Part shown: positions 32,870 through 39,340 of the stretch, piece after piece
Layout: each line of letters opens with the position of its first letter
Position numbering within the stretch: the first letter of the stretch is position 1
NCBI GenBank assembly: GCA_963659365.1
Contig: CAVKTI010000013.1
Coordinates: 1 to 42,771, forward strand
Origin: W0P28-013 sp963659365
GTDB lineage: Bacteria; Bacteroidota; Bacteroidia; Bacteroidales; Paludibacteraceae
Length of the DNA: 42,771 nucleotides
Direction: 5' to 3'
The notes under the pieces: generated by a model
What the model was told of the DNA's origin: nothing
The model's input: the letters and a program-made list of their open reading frames with translations, nothing else
Database searches by the model: none
Translations under genes and position numbers: made by a program

Positions 32870-33816
32870 CCCAGCAACGAATCGACAAACTCCTCTTTGT
32901 TGAACACCTGCAGATGTTCCATGCCCTCGCCGAGCCCGATATATTTCACGGGAATTTTGAATTGGTCGGAGATGCCAACGACCACGCCGCCTTTGGCTGT
33001 GCCGTCGAGTTTGGTGATGGCCAGTGCCGTAACCTGCGTGGCTTTGGTAAACTGCTTCGCCTGTTCAAAAGCGTTTTGTCCTGTCGAGCCATCGAGAACG
33101 AGCAGCACTTCGTTGGGCGTGTTTGGCACAACTTTGCTCATCACATTGCGAATTTTGGTCAGTTCGTTCATCAGATTCACCTTGTTGTGCAGGCGGCCAG
33201 CCGTATCGATCAGCACCACATCGGCATCGTTTGCCTTGGCCGACATCAGTGTGTCGTACGCCACCGAGGCGGGGTCGGCGCCCATATTTTGTTTCACCAC
33301 AGGCACGCCCACGCGCTCGCCCCAAATGCAGAGTTGCTCCACAGCGGCCGCGCGAAAGGTGTCGGCCGCACCGAGATAGACCTTTTTGCCCGCTTTTTTG
33401 AACTGATACGCCAGTTTGCCAATGGTGGTCGTTTTGCCAACGCCATTCACGCCAACCACCATAATCACATAAGGTTTGCACGGCAGCGGTGCGTCGAAAT
33501 CGCGTGCGGCAGCCGTTTCGTTTTCGGCCAGCAACGCCACAATTTCCTCTTTCAGTATGCGGTTCAGTTCGTCGGTGCCAACATACTTATCGCGCGCCAC
33601 GCGTGCCTCGATGCGTTCGATGATGCGCAGCGTTGTCTCCACGCCCACATCAGATGTAACGAGTGCCTCCTCCAAGTTGTCGAGCACCTCGTCATCGACC
33701 TTCGATTTGCCAGCCACGGCGCGCGTGATTTTTGCGAATACGCCCGCTTTCGATTGTTGCAAACCAGCGTCGAGCGTCGCTTTTTTCTCTTTTCCAAATA
33801 GTCCAAAGAAGCCCAT
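32866..33816 (-). CDS. ftsY: Signal recognition particle receptor FtsY
   Basis: The product has 316 aa, lacking the long acidic A-domain of enterobacterial FtsY, as is normal in this phylum. The N domain covers about 20-95. G-domain motifs are GVNGVGKTTTIGKLAY (G1), DTFRAAAVEQL, LIDTAGRLHNK (G3), TKLDGTAKGG (G4) and the closing YIGLGEGMEHLQVFN. It docks SRP-ribosome complexes at the inner membrane. It is translationally coupled to rimO. The rpm operon that usually accompanies it lies upstream beyond a 620-nt repeat-filled gap. Confidence 0.96.
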   Translation of the reverse strand: MGFFGLFGKEKKATLDAGLQQSKAGVFAKITRAVAGKSKVDDEVLDNLEEALVTSDVGVETTLRIIERIEARVARDKYVGTDELNRILKEEIVALLAENETAAARDFDAPLPCKPYVIMVVGVNGVGKTTTIGKLAYQFKKAGKKVYLGAADTFRAAAVEQLCIWGERVGVPVVKQNMGADPASVAYDTLMSAKANDADVVLIDTAGRLHNKVNLMNELTKIRNVMSKVVPNTPNEVLLVLDGSTGQNAFEQAKQFTKATQVTALAITKLDGTAKGGVVVGISDQFKIPVKYIGLGEGMEHLQVFNKEEFVDSLLG

Positions 33817-34086
33817 GAGAATTTCAGATTTCAGATTTCATTTGATTTTTGCTCCGCTCGGCATTGCTCAAACTCGTTTGGCACTGCGCTCGCTTATCGC
33901 AAAAATTCAGAATTTCAAATTTCAGATTGCGCTTCGCGCTGTTTCTATGTTTTTAAGTTCCTCGCGCTGTGCGCTGTTTCTATGTTTCAGGTTTCAAGTT
34001 TCAGGTTTTTGGTAGCCGAAACGCCGCAATTATTGTTCATTGTTCATTGGCTTCATAACCCCGCCCGAAAAACTGCCGTTTTTCTC

Positions 34087-34152
34087 GTCCCCTTACAAAG
34101 GGGACAGGTTCGCACACAAATTGGTTCAGTCCTCTCCCCTTTTCAAGGGGAG
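34087..34152. repeat. Pair of GC-rich palindromes upstream of ftsY
   Basis: GTCCCCTTACAAAGGGGAC (34087-34105) and CTCCCCTTTTCAAGGGGAG (34134-34152) are near-identical hairpins, followed by CCTGC-GAA-GCAGG. Between 33820 and 34030 the gap has AGATTTC heptamers and CTGTTTCTATG units. No gene was seen in 33817-34436. Confidence 0.55.
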
Positions 34153-34280
34153 TACCTGCGAAGCAGGGGTAGGGTTTTATTCAATTAAGAATTATGAATT
34201 TAGAATTATGAATTTTTGCGCCCAACACCACCCAATTTGATTAGATAATTGGAAATTAAGAAATTGGGTAATTAAAAAGT

Positions 34281-34350
34281 CTATGTTCTATGCTCTATCT
34301 TCTATGTTCTATAACCTATAACCTATAACCTATAAACGATAACCTATCAA
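34281..34350. repeat. Heptamer array CTATnnn, 10 units
   Basis: There are ten consecutive in-phase 7-bp units: CTATGTT, CTATGCT, CTATCTT, CTATGTT, CTATAAC x3, CTATAAA, CGATAAC and CTATCAA. Nine of the ten keep CTAT while the last three bases vary. It is the cleanest example of the window's heptamer families. Confidence 0.85.
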
Positions 34351-34370
34351 CAAATCCAGTAAATCAAACA

Positions 34371-34408
34371 AAGAAATCCTCATATCGGCATACGACACGA
34401 GGATTCTT
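34371..34408 (-). terminator. Likely terminator of the rpmB-rpmG-DUF4295 operon
   Basis: On the minus strand AAGAATCCTC pairs with GAGGATTTCTT (one bulged base) around a 17-nt loop, then TTTGTTTGATTT. It lies 29 nt after the DUF4295 stop. Confidence 0.5.
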
Positions 34409-34436
34409 TCGTTATGATAAAAGATGAACAAAAATC

Positions 34437-34589
34437 TTATTTTGCGAAATAATCTTTCACTTTTTCGTTCAAAACCATCTCCTCTTGGAAGACATACGCT
34501 CCCGTTTTGGGCGATTTCACCATTTTGATTACTTTGGAATATCCGCGGCCTTCGCCTCTTTGCAACGATGCAACTGCTTTTTTTGCCAT
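34437..34589 (-). CDS. DUF4295 family small protein
   Basis: The product has 50 aa: MAKKAVASLQRGEGRGYSKV, then IKMVKSPKTGAYVFQEEMVL and NEKVKDYFAK. This is the DUF4295 family, a short basic protein found after rpmG in Bacteroidota. Its conservation beside ribosomal proteins L33 and L28 and its basic N-terminus suggest a ribosome-associated role, which is not proven. It starts 12 nt after the rpmG stop (tight operon). Confidence 0.88.
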   Translation of the reverse strand: MAKKAVASLQRGEGRGYSKVIKMVKSPKTGAYVFQEEMVLNEKVKDYFAK

Positions 34590-34601
34590 AGTTGTGCCTT
34601 A

Positions 34602-34790
34602 TTATTTGATTTCTCTGTGAATAGTTACCCGTTTCAGAATTGGGTTGTATTTTTTCAATTCGAGACGTTCGGGCGTATTTTTACGATTTTTCGTCGTGAT
34701 ATAACGCGATGTGCCCGGCATTCCGCTCTCTTTGTGTTCGGTGCATTCCAAAATGACCTGCACGCGCGCCTCTTTAGTTTTCTTTGCCAC
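34602..34790 (-). CDS. rpmG: 50S ribosomal protein L33
   Basis: The product has 62 aa: KEARVQVILECTEHKESGMP, then SRYITTKNRKNTPERLELKK and YNPILKRVTIHREIK, the standard bL33 pattern. Only one cysteine is present (LECTEH), and the CxxC zinc pairs of the zinc-binding form are absent, so it is the zinc-free type. It sits in the rpmB-rpmG-DUF4295 operon, 19 nt after rpmB. Confidence 0.95.
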   Translation of the reverse strand: MAKKTKEARVQVILECTEHKESGMPGTSRYITTKNRKNTPERLELKKYNPILKRVTIHREIK

Positions 34791-34809
34791 TTTTGTATCC
34801 TCCTGAAAA

Positions 34810-35070
34810 TTAAGCGATTATACGAATATCTTTCCAATCGCAATATCCTTGGGCGATGGCCTCTTTGAGGGCGGCATCCAAGCCTTTTTTGTTGATAGTG
34901 CGAAGCCCCGCAGCCGACAGGCGCAGGCTGATCCAGCATTGATTCTCTACATAGTAGAACTTTTTGGAAAACAGATTCACATCGAACGAACGCTTTGTGC
35001 GGCGCTTCGAGTGCGAAACATTGTTTCCTATCATTGCCTTTTTACCGGTAATCTGACAAACTTTCGACAT
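34810..35070 (-). CDS. rpmB: 50S ribosomal protein L28
   Basis: The product has 86 aa: SKVCQITGKKAMIGNNVSHS, KRRTKRSFDVNLFSKKFYYV, LRLSAAGLRTINKKGLDAAL. This is bL28 with its typical GN(N/H)VSHS and TKR(R/S)F blocks. Only one cysteine lies in the N-terminal zinc-site region, so it is a zinc-free form like L33 here. It is the first gene of the operon and has a consensus promoter 48-80 nt upstream. Confidence 0.96.
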   Translation of the reverse strand: MSKVCQITGKKAMIGNNVSHSKRRTKRSFDVNLFSKKFYYVENQCWISLRLSAAGLRTINKKGLDAALKEAIAQGYCDWKDIRIIA

Positions 35071-35117
35071 TTTACTTATATTTTTTTTTCGTTGCTATTC
35101 TTCCCAAAAAGGGTTTG

Positions 35118-35149
35118 CAAAGGTACGACTTATTTTTGTAACTGCCAAA
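35118..35149 (-). promoter_or_regulatory. rpmB operon promoter
   Basis: On the minus strand TTTG (35146-35149) and TACCTTTG (35118-35125) have a 20-nt spacer, an excellent consensus match. The leader to the ATG at 35070 is about 40 nt. Confidence 0.7.
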
Positions 35150-35229
35150 ACTATCGCAAAAAATATTTTCTATTTTTTCACAAACAACTGTTTTTCAGCA
35201 TATTACAAAACAAATAATGTGCGTTACGG

Positions 35230-37644
35230 CTATTCGTCGTCCTCCTCGAAATCGGTTTTGACATAGTAACTGTCCTTGTGTTTCCTCTTTTTTCGACCTG
35301 CGCCGTAGTAGCCATAGCCATAGCCGTAACCATAACCGTAGCCATAGCCGTAACCGTAGCCATATTTGCCGAGTTTTTTGACATCGACATCGTTCAGCAC
35401 GACATAGGTATTGGGCATATCGTCGTCTTTGATGCGCTCGGCAAAACTGCGGAAGAAGCCTTTGTTGGTCTTGGCGCAGCGCACAATGAGCAGGTTCACA
35501 TCGACCGTGTGCGACAGGGCAAACGCATCGGCCACCAAGCCGAGCGGGCTTGTATCGATGATGATGTAGTCGTAGCGGCGTTTGAGTTCGTCGAGCGTTT
35601 GGCGCATCTTTTCGCTGCGAATGAGTTCGCCCGGGTTGGGCGGCACAGTGCCACCGAGCAGTATGTCGAACCCGAGTTCATCGTCGCGAATGATGGCTTC
35701 GTCGAGCGTGATGTCGCCTATTAAATAGTGTGTAATGCCTTTGTGGTGTTTGTGCAGCAGCGGTGCCACACTCGGTTTGCGCAAATCGAGGTCGAGCAGG
35801 AGCGTTTTGCGACTAATGAGACTGTAAACGCCAGCCATATTGGCCGAAAAATAGGTTTTGCCGTCGCCCGACTCGGCCGAGGTTACCAGCATTACAATCG
35901 GTGCTTTGCGCTGTGCTATCGATTCGATGCGGGTGCGTATGCCGCGCAGTGATTCGGTGAAAGCCGATTTGGTGCTTTGGGTCGATAGTACGGGCGTGTC
36001 GGCGTTGGTTTTGGTGTGGCGAATGCTGCCAATCATCGGGAAATAGCGCGTAACTTTCGCAATGTCTTTTTCGGAACGAATGGTAAAGTTGAGCAGTTCG
36101 CGCAAAACGAGGAAAGCAACTGGCACCAGCAATCCGAAGAGTGCGTAGGTGGTGTAGGTTTTCGATGTGGTGCCTGCGTTCACCACGCCGCCTGTGCGTG
36201 CGGGCTGCAACACCGAATTGTCGGGTACATTCGAGGCTTTGCGAATCTGCGCCTCGCTGCGTTTTTGGAGCAGGAATGTGTAGTAACTGTCGTTGATTTT
36301 GTAGTCGCGCTCCATGTTTATCATCGTGTTCTCCTTTTCGGGCAGCGACTTGCTTTCGGCCAGCGCGCGTTGGTACTCCTCTTCGTAGTTTTTGCGGTCG
36401 AGGTCGTAAACGCTACGCACATTGCGCAGCACCTCCAGCAGCATATTGCGCACCTGCTCCATCTGTTTGGTGTAGCGGGCGTAGTTGGGGTTTTTTACGC
36501 CAATTTCGGCGCGGTCGAGTTGCAATTTGTTGTATTGGCTCACCAAATCGAGCAGCGTCGGGTCGGACACGCCAATGCTTGTCGGAGCCACCAAAACATC
36601 TTCTACGATATTGTCTTTCAGATAGTTAGAAAGATAGTTGAAGTAGCGTTCCTTCTGGTCGAGGGCGATGCGCTGGTCGGCCAAGGCGGAGAGTTTCGCC
36701 ATCACTGTGCCCATATAACTGTTCACATCGATGATGTTGTTTTCGCGGCGATAGGAGCGCAGTTTGCCCTCCGACTCCGACAAATCGACGGCAATCTGTT
36801 GCAGTTGTTCGTCGATAAAATCGATGGTGCGAATGGCTTCGGCATTCTTTTTGGCCAAATTGTTTTCCATGTACTTTTCGGCCAGTTTGTTCAGAAAATC
36901 GACATCGCGCAGTGGGTTTGTGCCAACCAGCGACACGCTCAACACCGACGACATCTCGTCGGCCCAGCCCACGCTGAGGCGGCTGTAGAACTCCTCTTCA
37001 AGCGACTCTGTAGAGCGGAATCGGAAGAGAAATTTATCGCCTTCGGCAAACGACATATTGCTGTGAATGGTGGCAAACATCAGCGAATGTTCGAACGGCA
37101 CATCGAAATGGCCGCGTATGGCCACCGTGGTCTCCTCCACATTCGGGCGTATCAGAAAACTATCACCAGCCAGTTTTTCGAGCACAAATTCGTAGGCGTA
37201 GGCATCTTTGCTCAGATAGTCGTGCTGAATGGAAATCGGCTCGCGCCCATAGAGCGGCGTGGTTTTGAAGCGGCCGCGCGTGTAGTATTCCACATCAAAC
37301 GGCAGGCTTTCGACCGTTTGGCGCATCATGTTGTACGAATGGAGCAACAGCAGTTGGTTGTTGCTGCTGCGGTAGCCGCCGCCACCTGCGCCAAAGCCCT
37401 GCATAAACGAGTATTGATTCGACGAATTGTCCTCGATCATTATCTTCATTTCGGTAGCGTATTGCGGTCGCCAACTGCGGTTTTGGTAGTAGGCCAAGCC
37501 AAGCCCGACAATGAGTCCGACGACCAGCAGATACCAGTTGTGCAGAAACAGGCCAACCCACTCCATAAGGTTGAACGACGACTCCTCGTCATCGTCGGTG
37601 GGGCGCAACACCTGCGGTTGTGTGTAGTTCGTATCTTCTGCCAT
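35230..37644 (-). CDS. Exopolysaccharide co-polymerase/tyrosine autokinase (Wzc-like)
   Basis: The product has 804 aa. An N-terminal Wzz domain has its first helix at about 33-52 (NWYLLVVGLIVGLGLAY). A long periplasmic coiled-coil follows (NKLQLDRAEIGVKNPNYARY). The second helix is near 520-540 (ALFGLLVPVAFLVLRELLNF). The cytosolic BY-kinase has Walker A SAESGDGKTYFSANMAG, A' LLLDLDLRKPS and Walker B YIIIDTSPLGLV. The C-terminus carries about ten Tyr-Gly dipeptides (KYGYGYGYGYG and on), then KRKHKD. The Tyr cluster is the expected autophosphorylation site. It controls chain length and export together with the two Wza-like proteins just upstream. Confidence 0.92.
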   Translation of the reverse strand: MAEDTNYTQPQVLRPTDDDEESSFNLMEWVGLFLHNWYLLVVGLIVGLGLAYYQNRSWRPQYATEMKIMIEDNSSNQYSFMQGFGAGGGGYRSSNNQLLLLHSYNMMRQTVESLPFDVEYYTRGRFKTTPLYGREPISIQHDYLSKDAYAYEFVLEKLAGDSFLIRPNVEETTVAIRGHFDVPFEHSLMFATIHSNMSFAEGDKFLFRFRSTESLEEEFYSRLSVGWADEMSSVLSVSLVGTNPLRDVDFLNKLAEKYMENNLAKKNAEAIRTIDFIDEQLQQIAVDLSESEGKLRSYRRENNIIDVNSYMGTVMAKLSALADQRIALDQKERYFNYLSNYLKDNIVEDVLVAPTSIGVSDPTLLDLVSQYNKLQLDRAEIGVKNPNYARYTKQMEQVRNMLLEVLRNVRSVYDLDRKNYEEEYQRALAESKSLPEKENTMINMERDYKINDSYYTFLLQKRSEAQIRKASNVPDNSVLQPARTGGVVNAGTTSKTYTTYALFGLLVPVAFLVLRELLNFTIRSEKDIAKVTRYFPMIGSIRHTKTNADTPVLSTQSTKSAFTESLRGIRTRIESIAQRKAPIVMLVTSAESGDGKTYFSANMAGVYSLISRKTLLLDLDLRKPSVAPLLHKHHKGITHYLIGDITLDEAIIRDDELGFDILLGGTVPPNPGELIRSEKMRQTLDELKRRYDYIIIDTSPLGLVADAFALSHTVDVNLLIVRCAKTNKGFFRSFAERIKDDDMPNTYVVLNDVDVKKLGKYGYGYGYGYGYGYGYGYGYYGAGRKKRKHKDSYYVKTDFEEDDE

Positions 37645-37651
37645 AAACGGT

Positions 37652-38407
37652 TTATTTATAGGTCAACACCAGATTCCACACCGTGAGCATGAGCGAGAGC
37701 GACGATGTGATGATGCCCAAAAAGCCCGAATAGGAATTGACCGCCCAAAAACTTTTTTTCGTAACATCGACATAGATGATGTCGTTGGGATAGATGTAGT
37801 AAAATTCGGAGTCGATGAGGCTTTTCGAGCGGAGGTCGAACGACACGATTTTTGTGCCGTTGTTTGTTTCGCGCACGATTTTCACATTTCCGTAGTCGCC
37901 CGAGTCGTTCAGGCCGCCACACAGTGCCAACGCCTGATAGATGGTCAGTCGCTCCTTGTAGATGTTGTAGTAGCCGCGCCCAGCGTCGCCAATCACGCAG
38001 AAAGTGCTAGTCGAAAGTGCCAATTTCACTTGCGCATCGGGAATATAGGGTTTTATCTGCTCCGTCAGAAATGTTTCGGCCTCTTCGAGCGTCAAGCCTT
38101 CCACAGGAATGTGGCTCAAATAGGGAATATCGATGGTGCCGTCCTCGTGAATGGGATAGGTGATGCCGTTGTTGTTTGAACTCAACGAGGTGCGTTGTGC
38201 GCCAAACATGGCCGCCGACTCTTTGTTGGCTGTGATGATACGCAGCGTTAGTTCGTCGTTTTTGCGCAAGCGGTATTCGCGATAGAGGCCGCGCTCGTAG
38301 GCAGGCAGATTGTCGCGCTCCTGCAACAGCCCAACCACACGCTGCGTGTAGCACGAGGTGGCGGCGAGCATAATGAGGCAATATGTAACAATGCGCAAAA
38401 ATTTCAT
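37652..38407 (-). CDS. Wza-like polysaccharide export lipoprotein (copy 2)
   Basis: The product has 251 aa. The lipoprotein signal is YCLIMLAATSCYTQ (lipobox AATSC). The Poly_export domain is YRLRKNDELTLRIITANKES followed by ITYPIHEDGTIDIPYLSHIP. SLBB-like regions are AQVKLALSTSTFCVIGDAGR and YNIYKERLTIYQALALCGGL. It ends with SEFYYIYPNDIIYVDVTKKS and a hydrophobic C-terminal helix that may cross the outer membrane. It forms the outer-membrane channel with the Wzc-like partner encoded 7 nt downstream. It resembles the neighbouring copy throughout. Confidence 0.88.
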   Translation of the reverse strand: MKFLRIVTYCLIMLAATSCYTQRVVGLLQERDNLPAYERGLYREYRLRKNDELTLRIITANKESAAMFGAQRTSLSSNNNGITYPIHEDGTIDIPYLSHIPVEGLTLEEAETFLTEQIKPYIPDAQVKLALSTSTFCVIGDAGRGYYNIYKERLTIYQALALCGGLNDSGDYGNVKIVRETNNGTKIVSFDLRSKSLIDSEFYYIYPNDIIYVDVTKKSFWAVNSYSGFLGIITSSLSLMLTVWNLVLTYK

Positions 38408-38411
38408 CTCG

Positions 38412-39218
38412 TTATTTCGATACTTGCCCTTGAATCATTGTTACTACACCATATATAAATACGCCGAACGAGATGGACGAGAGCGTGATCGACAGCACGC
38501 CAGTGAAGTGCTGCACACCAAAAAATTTGGCACTCGAAAACGGCACATAAATCACATCGTTGGGCTGAATGTAGTAAAATTCGGAGTTGATGATCGATTC
38601 GCCGCGCAGGTCGAAAGTTTTGACTATCGTGCCCGATTCTGTTTGACGAATTATCTGAATTTCGTTGCGTTTGGCGTAGTACGACATATCGCCGCACATG
38701 GCCAACGCCTGAAAAATGTTCAGTTTTTCCTTCGGCATCGGATAGCGCCCCGAGCCCGATTCGCCCAAGAGCGAAAAGGAGCGGTTCGACAGTTTCACAT
38801 CGACCGAAGCGTGTGCCACCGATTCGCGCAACGCCTCTTCGAGCGCAAATTTCACCTCGCGCGTAGTTTTGCCCAGCACAGGCAGTTTGCCCACATACGG
38901 ATAGTTGATGTTGCCGTCTTCACCCACCAGATAGAGAAAAAGCCGCGCTGTAGCCACATCGGGATTGTCGATGCCAGCGGTGTTTTGCTGCGACATATAG
39001 CCGTTGTACATCGCCACTTCGTCGGGGTTGGGCGAGTGAATCTGAATGTAGAGATAGTCGCCTTTTTGCAACTTGTAGTCCCTGTATTCTACCGTATCGG
39101 CATAGTCGGGAATGCCGTGCCCCGACGGCTGCAGATAGTTCCGCTGGCGCGTGGTCATGCACGACGAGCAGAGCAGCAAAACAACCAAAAAAGCGAGTAT
39201 GTATTTCGATTTTGCCAC
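38412..39218 (-). CDS. Wza-like polysaccharide export lipoprotein (copy 1)
   Basis: The product has 268 aa. The lipoprotein signal is ILAFLVVLLLCSSCMTT (lipobox CSSC). The Poly_export block is YKLQKGDYLYIQIHSPNPDE. SLBB-like parts are INYPYVGKLPVLGKTTREVK and VDVKLSNRSFSLLGESGSGR. The end SEFYYIQPNDVIYVPFSSAK followed by a hydrophobic helix parallels the other copy, so the two arose by tandem duplication. It is the first gene of the export operon, with a -7 promoter box 33-40 nt upstream and 4 nt to the next gene. Confidence 0.88.
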   Translation of the reverse strand: MAKSKYILAFLVVLLLCSSCMTTRQRNYLQPSGHGIPDYADTVEYRDYKLQKGDYLYIQIHSPNPDEVAMYNGYMSQQNTAGIDNPDVATARLFLYLVGEDGNINYPYVGKLPVLGKTTREVKFALEEALRESVAHASVDVKLSNRSFSLLGESGSGRYPMPKEKLNIFQALAMCGDMSYYAKRNEIQIIRQTESGTIVKTFDLRGESIINSEFYYIQPNDVIYVPFSSAKFFGVQHFTGVLSITLSSISFGVFIYGVVTMIQGQVSK

Positions 39219-39250
39219 GAGCGAATGTGGGCATTATTCAGTTTAACTTG

Positions 39251-39258
39251 CAAAGATA
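39251..39258 (-). promoter_or_regulatory. Promoter -7 box for the export operon
   Basis: TATCTTTG on the minus strand, 33 nt before the ATG at 39218, fits TAnnTTTG. No TTG/TTTG was found at the normal distance. Confidence 0.5.
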
Positions 39259-39291
39259 CGCATAAATTTTGACTTTTAGAGCCGTTTCACA

Positions 39292-39320
39292 AAAAAATCC
39301 CACGAAATGTGGGATTTTTT
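39292..39320. terminator. Terminator after malQ
   Basis: AAAAAATCCCAC-GAAAT-GTGGGATTTTTT is a perfect 12-bp stem. It lies 21 nt past the malQ stop on the minus strand and is symmetric enough to act both ways. Confidence 0.85.
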
Positions 39321-39340
39321 CACGATTGCGGGCGCATGCG

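Noticed and set aside
31559..33379. 606-codon open frame on the plus strand
   Set aside because: It lies antisense to rimO and ftsY, whose catalytic motifs are intact. Its His/Phe/Val-rich composition is typical of the opposite strand of GC-rich coding DNA.
34281..34350. CRISPR-like array
   Set aside because: The units are 7 bp and contiguous, without spacers. No cas gene is present.
37295..37561. 88-codon minus-strand frame
   Set aside because: It is an out-of-frame reading inside the Wzc-like gene.
36016..37686. 556-codon open frame on the plus strand
   Set aside because: It is antisense to the Wzc-like kinase gene, has no recognisable domains and has a shadow-type composition.
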